5,155 bases of DNA from Candidatus Omnitrophota bacterium (GTDB taxonomy: Bacteria; Omnitrophota; Gorgyraeia; DTHP01): contig JAMWCG010000079.1 of the NCBI GenBank assembly GCA_023818555.1, positions 1-5,155 of the forward strand. The letters run 5' to 3'. A program made the translations under genes and the position numbers. This document shows, one piece after another, positions 1 through 5,155 of this stretch. Below the pieces are notes generated by a model. The model made no database searches, had not been told where the DNA came from, and saw only the letters and a program-made list of their open reading frames with translations. Every line of letters begins with the position of its first letter. The stretch's first letter is position 1.

Positions 1-712
1 CTATCTTGGCAAGAGGAACTTTCTGTTTGGTTTTTCCACAGATCTCTCTCAATCTCTCTTGTAAAGCAATTATTTTTTTAACTTCCGGGAGAGAAAATTC
101 AATCGCTTCTTTAATCATCTCTTCGGAAAGTTCCCGGGAAGAACCTTCTAACATTACTATCCCTGCTTCAGTCCCTGCCACCACTAAATCAATTTCCGAA
201 TTCTCCAGTTGTTCGTAAGTAGGATTGATAATAAATTCATTATTCAAACGCCCTACCCGCACCGCTCCCACCGGTCCTAAGAAAGGGATATCCGAGAGAT
301 GTAAGGCAGAGGATGCCCCAATGATTCCCAAAATAGCCGGATCGTTCTGGATATCACTGGACAAAACCATCGCCACTACCTGAATTTCGTTGTAGAGTCC
401 CTCAGGGAAAAGTGGCCTGATGGGCCGGTCAATTAAACGCGCAGTAAGGATTTCTTTTTCGGAAGGTCTACCTTCCCGTTTAAAAAAACCTCCGGGGATT
501 TTACCCGCGGCATAAGTCTTTTCCTGATATTCCACGCTGAGAGGGAGGAAATTTACTCCTTCTTTAACCTCCTTATCCATCACTACTGTTACCAGAACCA
601 CTGTCTCCCCATACTGCACGGTTACTGCACCATCAGCCTGTTTAGCCAGTTTCCCGGTTTCAATAATTAAAGAATTACCATTGATTTTTTCTTCTAAGCG
701 AAAAATATTCAT
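1..712 (-). CDS. pnp: Polynucleotide phosphorylase, N-terminal part (3' end outside window)
   Basis: PNPase degrades RNA 3'-to-5' with phosphate and is a core enzyme of bacterial RNA turnover, often in a degradosome. I translated 237 codons from the ATG at 710-712 to the window edge. The visible part is the first RNase PH-like domain (about residues 5-140), then the start of the linking helical region. Family hallmarks are GGFFKREGRP (74-83), LIDRPIRPLFP (93-103) with its conserved arginines, SSDIQNDPA (118-126) and VAGTEAGIVMLEG (178-190). The second RNase PH-like domain, KH and S1 domains lie beyond the edge. The ATG follows the rpsO stop codon by only four bases, and N-terminal MNIF-RLEEKINGNSL is a normal PNPase beginning. 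It is co-transcribed and probably translationally coupled with rpsO. No frameshift or missing motif is seen in this part. Identity is near certain. Confidence 0.97.
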   Translation of the reverse strand, partial: MNIFRLEEKINGNSLIIETGKLAKQADGAVTVQYGETVVLVTVVMDKEVKEGVNFLPLSVEYQEKTYAAGKIPGGFFKREGRPSEKEILTARLIDRPIRPLFPEGLYNEIQVVAMVLSSDIQNDPAILGIIGASSALHLSDIPFLGPVGAVRVGRLNNEFIINPTYEQLENSEIDLVVAGTEAGIVMLEGSSRELSEEMIKEAIEFSLPEVKKIIALQERLREICGKTKQKVPLAKI

Positions 713-724
713 TTCCCTACTTCC
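713..724 (-). promoter_or_regulatory. pnp ribosome binding region overlapping the end of rpsO
   Basis: On the minus strand the bases before the pnp ATG read GGAAGTAGGGAA. The TAG inside this purine run is the rpsO stop codon, so any Shine-Dalgarno contact (GGAAG about 7 bases away, or AGGGA closer) uses the last rpsO codons or its stop. Neither match is strong, which suggests pnp is translated largely by ribosomes finishing rpsO. That coupling is inferred from the layout. Confidence 0.6.
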
Positions 725-986
725 GAATGTCTAAGAGTTTAATAATCTTCTCATAACGAGGAAGACTGTGTTTTTTTAGATAATCTAAAAGCCTGCGTCT
801 TCTTCCTACCAATTTCAAAAGCCCCCTCCGTGAGCTGTGGTCTTTCTTATGCAATTTAAGATGCTCGGAGAGGAGATTGATCCGCTCAGTAAGTAAAGCA
901 ATTTGCACTTCACAGGAACCTGTGTCTTTCTCATGCAAGCGAAAATCAGTGATTATCTTTTTCTTCTTCTCGGCCAAGAGTGCCAC
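717..986 (-). CDS. rpsO: Small ribosomal subunit protein S15
   Basis: S15 is a primary 16S rRNA binding protein of the 30S platform. The 89 residues (Met included) match the usual length. The start is GTG at 984-986, chosen because a strong GGAGGAGG sequence lies just upstream and [12 protein letters not shown] fits the family N-terminus. Typical segments are [16 protein letters not shown] (21-36), [17 protein letters not shown] (41-57) and [10 protein letters not shown] (61-70). The rRNA-contacting His42, Asp49 and Ser52 (41, 48 and 51 without Met) are present. The residue before that Ser is Ser51 where I recall His in most S15 proteins, and Cys25 sits where Pro or Ala is common. pnp follows after four bases. 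A sigma70-like promoter and strong ribosome binding site precede the gene, so it probably leads an rpsO-pnp transcript. Confidence 0.97.
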   Translation of the reverse strand: MALLAEKKKKIITDFRLHEKDTGSCEVQIALLTERINLLSEHLKLHKKDHSSRRGLLKLVGRRRRLLDYLKKHSLPRYEKIIKLLDIRK

Positions 987-992
987 TTTTAT

Positions 993-1003
993 CCTCCTCC
1001 TTT
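993..1003 (-). promoter_or_regulatory. Strong Shine-Dalgarno sequence for rpsO
   Basis: The minus strand reads AAAGGAGGAGG followed by ATAAAA and then the GTG start. Two overlapping GGAGG cores at 6 to 9 bases from the start give strong 16S complementarity, which fits a highly expressed ribosomal protein and settles the GTG as start. Confidence 0.88.
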
Positions 1004-1012
1004 CAAAAAGAT

Positions 1013-1041
1013 ATTCTATCCTATCTTGCTTATTTTGTCAA
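1013..1041 (-). promoter_or_regulatory. Sigma70-type promoter for rpsO-pnp, overlapping the end of the aminotransferase gene
   Basis: The minus strand has TTGACA (1036-1041, a perfect -35 consensus), a 17-base spacer and TAGAAT (1013-1018, five of six to the -10 consensus). The -35 box is made from the last sense codons of the aminotransferase gene (Leu Thr Lys) and its stop codon falls in the spacer. Transcription would start near 1005-1007, leaving a leader of about 20 bases that is mostly the Shine-Dalgarno sequence. This is a sequence match only; promoter activity is inferred. Confidence 0.7.
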
Positions 1042-2229
1042 TCTTAAACCCAGGAGGAATTTTTCTATCCTGGCTAAACCCTCTTTAATCTTTTCCCTCC
1101 CGGTAGCATAAGAAAGTCGGATGTGCTTTTCATCTCCGAATGGCTCACCGGGAATCACTGCCACATATACGGATTGCAAAAGTGCTTCCGTAAAGGCTAA
1201 GGAGTTTTCTATCTTTTTATTCTCCATTATCTTCCCTAATGCTCCGGAGATATCCACCCAGCAGTAGAACGCTCCTTGTGGCTTTAAGGTTTTCAAATAG
1301 GGAAGAGAATTTATTACCTCCACCATATAGTCTCTCCTCTCTTTAAACTCATCACGCATTCTCTTGAGAGTTTCCTGATTGCCGGTAAGGGCTTCCAGCG
1401 CGGCCATCTGGGAAATGGAGGTAGGATTGGAGGTGGTGTGGTCTTGTAAATTGCTCATTGCTTGAATGACCTCTTTTGGACCAGCACAATAACCAATCCG
1501 CCATCCGGTCATCGCATAGGTCTTGGAAACCCCATTCACCACCAAGGTCCGCTCTTTAATCTCTTTTCCTAAGGAGGCAATACTCACATGTTCTCGGTCA
1601 TCATAAATAAGTTTTTCATAAATCTCATCGGAGATGCACCAGAGCTTATGCTGAATTAAAATTTCCGCAATCTCCGCCAGTTCTTCTTTTTGATAAACCA
1701 TCCCGGTGGGATTGGCCGGAGAGTTAAGAATGAGCAAGCAGGTCCTTTTAGTAATTGCCTTTTCTAAATCCTGAGGGGTAATTTTGAAATTATTTTCCGA
1801 ACCGGTCTTTATAATCACCGCTTTCCCTCCCACTAACTTAATCATTTCCGGATAACTCAACCAGTATGGAGAGGGAAGAATAACTTCATCTCCTTCATCA
1901 CAGAGGGTAAAAAGGGCATTAAAGATAGCCTGTTTTGCTCCGCAGGAAACAATTATCTCTTCCGGCCGATACTCCAAGTGATTATCTCTCTTAAATTTCT
2001 CACAGATTGCCTCTTTCAGTTCTCTTATTCCCGAGGAGGGTGTATATTTGGTAAAACCTTTATCAATAGACTCTTTTGCTTTTTCTTTAATATTTTCGGG
2101 GGTATCAAAGTCAGGCTCTCCTGCTGTAAAGCCAATCACCCTTATTCCTTCATTCTCCATCTTCTTTACCTGGGCGGTAATCCCCAGGGTAAGCGAAGGA
2201 CTGACTTCTTTTATGCGTGCTGAAACCAT
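1030..2229 (-). CDS. aspC: Class I PLP-dependent aminotransferase, aspartate aminotransferase type Ib
   Basis: A fold-type I PLP enzyme that probably moves the amino group between aspartate and 2-oxoglutarate in the cytoplasm; some relatives also act on prephenate. From ATG 2227-2229 it has 399 residues, typical of the family. Motifs in order: [10 protein letters not shown] (35-44), GAKQAIFN (97-104), SPANPTG (170-176) with PLP-contacting Asn173, [11 protein letters not shown] (200-210) with Asp201 and Tyr204, [13 protein letters not shown] (235-247) with the Schiff-base Lys236 and phosphate-binding Arg244, and HIRLSYATG (369-377) with Arg371, which binds the substrate carboxylate. Lys99 in GAKQA is shared, from memory, with the Thermus-type enzyme and fits an acidic substrate. 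An ATG 14 codons upstream at 2269-2271 is open but lies inside the preceding gene, while AAAGGAG sits 6 bases before the chosen start. It follows the repeat-protein gene by 13 bases. Family is certain; the exact substrate is inferred. Confidence 0.93.
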   Translation of the reverse strand: MVSARIKEVSPSLTLGITAQVKKMENEGIRVIGFTAGEPDFDTPENIKEKAKESIDKGFTKYTPSSGIRELKEAICEKFKRDNHLEYRPEEIIVSCGAKQAIFNALFTLCDEGDEVILPSPYWLSYPEMIKLVGGKAVIIKTGSENNFKITPQDLEKAITKRTCLLILNSPANPTGMVYQKEELAEIAEILIQHKLWCISDEIYEKLIYDDREHVSIASLGKEIKERTLVVNGVSKTYAMTGWRIGYCAGPKEVIQAMSNLQDHTTSNPTSISQMAALEALTGNQETLKRMRDEFKERRDYMVEVINSLPYLKTLKPQGAFYCWVDISGALGKIMENKKIENSLAFTEALLQSVYVAVIPGEPFGDEKHIRLSYATGREKIKEGLARIEKFLLGLRLTK

Positions 2230-2235
2230 CTTTAA

Positions 2236-2242
2236 CTCCTTT
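2236..2242 (-). promoter_or_regulatory. Shine-Dalgarno sequence deciding the aminotransferase start
   Basis: The minus strand reads AAAGGAG, then TTAAAG, then ATG at 2229. It directly follows the TAG stop (2243-2245) of the preceding gene, so the whole 13-base gap is ribosome binding site. This favours the 399-residue product over the longer open frame starting at 2271. Confidence 0.85.
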
Positions 2243-3196
2243 CTACCAACGAAAAACCATCCCTCCGGCAAGAAGTTTTTCTTTTTCCGAAGCGGATAAC
2301 TGCAGGAAAAACTTTCTATTTGCGCTTAAGAATTTTTTTTCAAATTTTATCTCTACACCCAAAGGCGCATTTTTTCTATCCCGGAGGAGAAAGACCAATC
2401 CTTTATCCTTATCTAATTTTGCCTCCGCTCTGAATACTATCTCCCATAAATCTCCTTTTCCATAATCTATACTGAAGGAGAGGATATTCTTTCTTTTCAC
2501 TTTCCACTCTCCGGAAAGCAAAAAGATATTCTCCTGCTTCCCTTTCTTTAACCCCACGCCGATCCGGCACTTGATTTCTCCTTTTTTACCTTGTTTTTCA
2601 GGAATTTCCCAGAAGCCTTTAAATTGAAAGAGCGAATTTTTTTCAAAATCAACCACATATCGCAGATGGTGCTTATCTACAATTTCCCAGAAACCTTTAA
2701 ATTCTAAATATTCTCTTTCTCTTCTTCCAGAAATAAGGTCCTTCTTTGTATAGGTATAAACAATCTGATGATTTTCGGTAACCCTCCAGCCCAATGAAAA
2801 TAACAAAATATCCTCTTCTTTTTTATGGGTAACTAAAAAATTTAAACGATTAAATTTGTCTGCCTGCCATCTCCCTCCCAGCCGGAGAAGGACAATGCTT
2901 TCCCCTTCTGGTCCTGATTTGAAGCGCGCCTGAAAAAACAATTCCTCCGGTTCAACCGCGAAAATTTTTCCTTTGATCTCCAAAACATCTCCCGCGTACT
3001 GATAATCTGTCTTCCGGAGAACAAGCAGAAGGTTATGTTCAGGATTCAATCTCCAGTTACCGGAAAAGTGCATTCTCCTGGGGAGACCAAACTTGCGGAT
3101 AAAAGGAGAACGGGGATAAGGGAAAAACCAGAGTTCATTCTTTTCAATCTTAAATTCTCCCTCCAGGGGATACCTTTTCTCTTTATCCTCAATCAC
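2243..3196 (-). CDS. Unrecognised beta-strand repeat protein (G-x-W repeats)
   Basis: I do not recognise the family. Coordinates give the shortest reading, 317 residues from a GTG at 3194-3196 that has no Shine-Dalgarno sequence; the true start is probably an ATT 17 codons upstream (see 3197-3247). The chain is built from tandem units of about 26-35 residues: a strand ending in Gly-x-Trp/Phe, a polar turn, then a strand of alternating hydrophobic residues. Units begin near 13 (GEFKIEKNELWFF), 46 (GNWRLNPEHNLLLVL), 76, 108 (GRWQADKFNRLNFLV), 136 (GWRVTENHQIVYTYT), 168 (GFWEIVDKHHLRYVV), 194, 229 (GEWKVKRKNILSFSI) and 257. It is very rich in Lys, Glu, Phe and Trp and has one Cys. No signal peptide, membrane helix or catalytic motif is visible. 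It sits between gspF-like and aminotransferase genes in a likely operon, so it is probably expressed; a structural or binding role in the pilus/secretion system is only a guess. Real gene: high confidence; function: unknown. Confidence 0.85.
   Translation of the reverse strand: MIEDKEKRYPLEGEFKIEKNELWFFPYPRSPFIRKFGLPRRMHFSGNWRLNPEHNLLLVLRKTDYQYAGDVLEIKGKIFAVEPEELFFQARFKSGPEGESIVLLRLGGRWQADKFNRLNFLVTHKKEEDILLFSLGWRVTENHQIVYTYTKKDLISGRREREYLEFKGFWEIVDKHHLRYVVDFEKNSLFQFKGFWEIPEKQGKKGEIKCRIGVGLKKGKQENIFLLSGEWKVKRKNILSFSIDYGKGDLWEIVFRAEAKLDKDKGLVFLLRDRKNAPLGVEIKFEKKFLSANRKFFLQLSASEKEKLLAGGMVFRW
2603..2703 (-). repeat. In-frame direct repeat pair inside the repeat protein
   Basis: Bases 2603-2625 and 2681-2703 match at 22 of 23 positions and are offset by 78 bases, exactly 26 codons. 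Both encode F-K-G-F-W-E-I. The match at DNA level, including synonymous positions, suggests a fairly recent internal duplication or ongoing repeat homogenisation, while the sequence between the copies has diverged. Confidence 0.85.
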
Positions 3197-3247
3197 CAGA
3201 CGATTAAAATTATCTACAGAATAATGAAAACTTTTCTTTCTATAAAT
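3197..3247 (-). other. Probable N-terminal extension of the repeat protein starting at ATT
   Basis: The frame stays open above the GTG at 3196 through 17 more codons to ATT (3245-3247), with a stop further up at 3266-3268. No ATG, GTG or TTG occurs among those codons. AAAGGAG (3256-3262) lies eight bases before the ATT, whereas the GTG has no such sequence. The extension encodes VDNFNRL, which matches ADKFNRL inside the protein (112-118). The DNA also matches: 3200-3215 and 2846-2861 share 14 of 16 bases, offset by exactly 118 codons. The extension thus looks like the missing second strand of a repeat unit. ATT starts are rare (infC is the classic case), so this remains an inference; the product would be 334 residues. 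Confidence 0.62.
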
Positions 3248-3255
3248 CTCTGAAA

Positions 3256-3262
3256 CTCCTTT
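3256..3262 (-). promoter_or_regulatory. Shine-Dalgarno sequence without a standard start codon
   Basis: The minus strand reads AAAGGAG, then TTTCAGAG, then ATT. It is identical to the core before the aminotransferase gene. No ATG, GTG or TTG occurs at a workable distance in any frame, so it most likely serves the ATT at 3245-3247. It would be over 50 bases from the GTG at 3196. Confidence 0.65.
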
Positions 3263-3287
3263 CCCTTATCCCCACAAAGTCGGGATT

Positions 3288-4514
3288 TTATTTAACCATC
3301 TTCATCATATCAAACATCGGTAGGAAAAGGGAGAGCGCAGTGAAACCGACGATTACTCCCATAAAGACAATCAAGAGGGGTTCAATAGCAGTGGTGAGAT
3401 TTTTTAAAGCATATTCTACTTCCGTCTCATAGGAACGGGAGACCTCATTAAGCATGTCCGCAATCGACCCCGTCTCTTCTCCCACCGCAATCATCTGCAC
3501 CATCATGGGAGGAAATTCTTTATGCTGACTCATCGGTTTGGCTAAAGATTTTCCTTCCCGCACATCATCTCTAATCTTCTGCAGAATCTTTATCAAAACC
3601 AGATTGGGAATTCCCCTTTCTACAATTTCTAAGGATTTTAAAATGGGAACACCGCTGGAATAAAGGGTGGCTAAGGTACGGGTAAAGCGGGCAAGAATAA
3701 TCTTTCGGGTAAGATTACCTATTAGGGGAAGGGAAAGCATAAACTTATCTGTCGTATAGCGACCGATTTCAGTCTTGCGGTAGCGCTTAAGTAAATATAA
3801 GGCAATAAAAATTGCTCCCAGCCAGACAAACCAGAGTTTTTTGACCAAACTGCTGAAAAGAAAGAGGAGTCTTGTGGGTAGAGGGAGATTAATTCCTGTC
3901 TGCTGGAAAATAGCAATAAACTTGGGGAAGACAAAGGTGGTTAAAAACCCTACCACCCCCAGCGCAATAATTACAATAATCACCGGATAGGTAAGGGCGG
4001 ACTTTATTTTCGCCCGGGTATCTTCATCGCGTTCCATAATAGAGACGATGCGGTTTAAAACCTCCTCCAGAGCACCACTTGCCTCTCCTACTTCCACCAT
4101 ACTCAAATAGAGTTGATTAAAAATATGGGGGTACTTAGAAATCGCCTTGGAAAATAAAGCTCCTTCTTTTACCGCCTGGGTGACTTCTTTAATCACCGCT
4201 TTCAACCGGCGATTTTCTGTCTGCTCTCCAATCACGCTTAAAGCATCAATAAAAGCCACCCCGGCATGGAGCATTGTAGCAAGCTGTCGTGTAAAAACAA
4301 TGATATCCCGGGCTTTTATTTTTTGGAGAAAATTTAAGGGAAGGGCAGGTAGAGGAACCTTAGGGAGAGAAACTTCTCTCTTTTCCTCTATATCTAAGAC
4401 AAATAAACCGCTACCACTTAAACCTTTAACTAACTGGTCCTCGGAAACTGCTTCCTTGGTTCCCTCCACTAAATTCCCCTGAGCATCTCTGGCACGATAA
4501 TAAAACTTAGGCAT
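3288..4514 (-). CDS. GspF/PilC-family inner-membrane platform protein
   Basis: This family forms the polytopic inner-membrane platform of type II secretion systems and type IV pili, coupling the cytoplasmic ATPase to pilin assembly. The 408 residues match the usual length. N-terminal MPKFYYRARDAQGNLVEGT is the classic beginning. Two T2SSF domains follow: about 70-197, with VGEASGAL at 142-149, and about 273-399, with VGEETGSI at 344-351, the duplicated helical-domain signature. Membrane segments are likely near 174-197, 222-242 and 377-400, each lying after or between the cytoplasmic helical bundles. It lies 16 bases after the gspE/pilB-like gene and is surely co-transcribed with it. The ATG (4512-4514) is preceded by an in-frame stop, so no longer start exists. 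Whether it serves secretion or pili cannot be told here because no pilin, GspD or PilT gene is in view. Confidence 0.95.
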   Translation of the reverse strand: MPKFYYRARDAQGNLVEGTKEAVSEDQLVKGLSGSGLFVLDIEEKREVSLPKVPLPALPLNFLQKIKARDIIVFTRQLATMLHAGVAFIDALSVIGEQTENRRLKAVIKEVTQAVKEGALFSKAISKYPHIFNQLYLSMVEVGEASGALEEVLNRIVSIMERDEDTRAKIKSALTYPVIIVIIALGVVGFLTTFVFPKFIAIFQQTGINLPLPTRLLFLFSSLVKKLWFVWLGAIFIALYLLKRYRKTEIGRYTTDKFMLSLPLIGNLTRKIILARFTRTLATLYSSGVPILKSLEIVERGIPNLVLIKILQKIRDDVREGKSLAKPMSQHKEFPPMMVQMIAVGEETGSIADMLNEVSRSYETEVEYALKNLTTAIEPLLIVFMGVIVGFTALSLFLPMFDMMKMVK

Positions 4515-4521
4515 CCTTTCT
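4515..4521 (-). promoter_or_regulatory. Misplaced Shine-Dalgarno-like sequence flush with the gspF/pilC start
   Basis: The minus strand reads AGAAAGG immediately followed by ATG, with no spacer. Normal ribosome binding needs about 5 to 9 bases. The gspE-like stop codon (4531-4533) is 16 bases upstream, so initiation may rely on ribosomes arriving from that gene. Whether the AGAAAGG has any role is uncertain. Confidence 0.35.
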
Positions 4522-4530
4522 GATTATGGC

Positions 4531-5155
4531 TTAGAGAGCTACAACCTCCTCTTCCTGGGTTACCCGGATAATCTCTTCTAAGGTGGTAATCCCCGCAAGG
4601 GCTTTTCTTATTCCATCTTCCCGCAAGGTTTCCATACCATGTTTTATAGCAACTTTACGAATATCCTTGCTGGGGGCTTTGGCAACTACCATTTCCGCCA
4701 TCTCTTCATTCATCAGCATTAACTCAAAGATTCCGGTTCTTCCCAAATATCCGGTCTCCCGACAGGTAAGACAGCCTTTACCCCGGTAGAATTTTAAATC
4801 ATCCTTTTTCTTAATTCCCAATTGCTCTAAGAGAGAAATTGAGGGTTTATATTCTTCTTTACATTCCGGACAAACCATCCGCACAAGTCTCTGAGCAATC
4901 ACACCAATCACTGAAGAGGAGACCAAAAATGGCTCCACTCCCATATCCACCAATCTGGTTAAAGCACCCGGAGCATCGTTGGTATGTAAAGTGGAAAGAA
5001 CTAAATGTCCGGTTAAGGCAGCATGCACAGCAATCTCTGCGGTTTCCCGGTCACGAATCTCACCGACCATAATGATATTGGGGTCCTGCCTTAAGAAAGC
5101 ACGCAAGCCTGAAGCAAAGGTAAGTCCTGCTTTGGGATTAATCTGAACCTGATTT
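4531..5155 (-). CDS. GspE/PilB-family secretion ATPase, C-terminal part (5' end outside window)
   Basis: A hexameric cytoplasmic ATPase that powers pseudopilus or pilus assembly by working on the GspF/PilC platform. The last 207 residues are visible, in frame to the window edge. [13 protein letters not shown] (6-18 of the visible part) and [15 protein letters not shown] (21-35) hold the Walker B segment with catalytic-region Glu32. [16 protein letters not shown] (46-61) holds the His box. Four cysteines in two pairs, CPEC (95-98) and CLTC (128-131), form the zinc-binding module typical of GspE and PilB and absent from the PilT retraction ATPases I know. The Walker A and N-terminal domains lie beyond the edge. 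A TTG at 5104-5106 is not the start, since family-conserved sequence runs through it. It lies 16 bases ahead of the platform gene, the usual order for this pair. GspE and PilB cannot be separated here. Confidence 0.95.
   Translation of the reverse strand, partial: NQVQINPKAGLTFASGLRAFLRQDPNIIMVGEIRDRETAEIAVHAALTGHLVLSTLHTNDAPGALTRLVDMGVEPFLVSSSVIGVIAQRLVRMVCPECKEEYKPSISLLEQLGIKKKDDLKFYRGKGCLTCRETGYLGRTGIFELMLMNEEMAEMVVAKAPSKDIRKVAIKHGMETLREDGIRKALAGITTLEEIIRVTQEEEVVAL

Noticed and set aside
1008..1027. Inverted repeat AAGATA / TATCTT followed by a few T residues on the minus strand, as a possible terminator after the aminotransferase gene.
   Set aside because: The stem is six weak A/T-rich pairs with only three T residues after it, and it overlaps the -10 box of a near-consensus promoter, which explains the sequence better.
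2230..2271. Longer aminotransferase start at the ATG at 2269-2271.
   Set aside because: It lies inside the preceding gene, has no family-like sequence, and the ATG at 2229 has a well-placed AAAGGAG.
2842..3024. A 60-residue minus-strand frame overlapping the repeat protein gene.
   Set aside because: It lies wholly within the longer gene in another frame, has no ribosome binding site and no recognisable features; a shadow.
2243..3196. MORN repeats, suggested by the G-E-W-K pattern.
   Set aside because: MORN units are about 23 residues with a Y-x-G-x-W-x-x-G-x-x-x-G core; here the spacing is about 30 and the glycine-rich turn is missing.
3268..3286. Short hairpin ATCCC / GGGAT between the gspF-like gene and the repeat protein gene.
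   Set aside because: Only five pairs with a nine-base loop and no T-run after it; not enough for a terminator or a regulatory element.
4147..4482. A 111-residue plus-strand open frame opposite the gspF/pilC gene.
   Set aside because: It is antisense to a strongly recognised membrane protein gene, and neither its composition nor any motif suggests a real protein. The other plus-strand frames in the window are the same kind of shadow.
5104..5106. TTG as the start of a short GspE-like protein.
   Set aside because: Conserved GspE/PilB sequence ([11 protein letters not shown]) continues in frame upstream to the window edge, so the gene is cut by the window rather than short.

Overview
All supported genes lie on the minus strand, reading from high to low coordinates: 3' part of a GspE/PilB-type ATPase (4531-5155), GspF/PilC-type membrane protein (3288-4514), an unrecognised repeat protein (2243-3196, probably beginning at 3247), a class I aspartate-type aminotransferase (1030-2229), ribosomal protein S15 (717-986) and the 5' part of polynucleotide phosphorylase (1-712). 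Gaps are 4 to 43 bases, or 91 if the repeat protein starts at its GTG. No stretch over 300 bases lacks a gene, and I saw no tRNA, rRNA, CRISPR array, insertion sequence or convincing terminator.

The window is bacterial: S15-PNPase is a common bacterial gene pair, the Shine-Dalgarno sequences are of the GGAGG type, and a type IV pilus / type II secretion core is present. The proteins are rich in Lys, Glu and Ile and codons often end in A or T. This fits an AT-leaning, possibly anaerobic or thermophilic lineage, but no marker here fixes the phylum.

The genes form two functional blocks. The upstream block is the motor ATPase and inner-membrane platform of a pilus or secretion machine, followed by the repeat protein and the aminotransferase, probably as one transcript. 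The downstream block is rpsO-pnp (translation and RNA turnover). It has its own sigma70-type promoter, TTGACA-17-TAGAAT, overlapping the last codons of the aminotransferase gene, and transcription may also read through from upstream.

The most unusual item is the repeat protein. It carries about nine copies of a G-x-W/F strand-turn-strand unit of roughly 30 residues, has no signal peptide or membrane segment, and appears to start at a rare ATT codon that has the only good Shine-Dalgarno sequence in that region.
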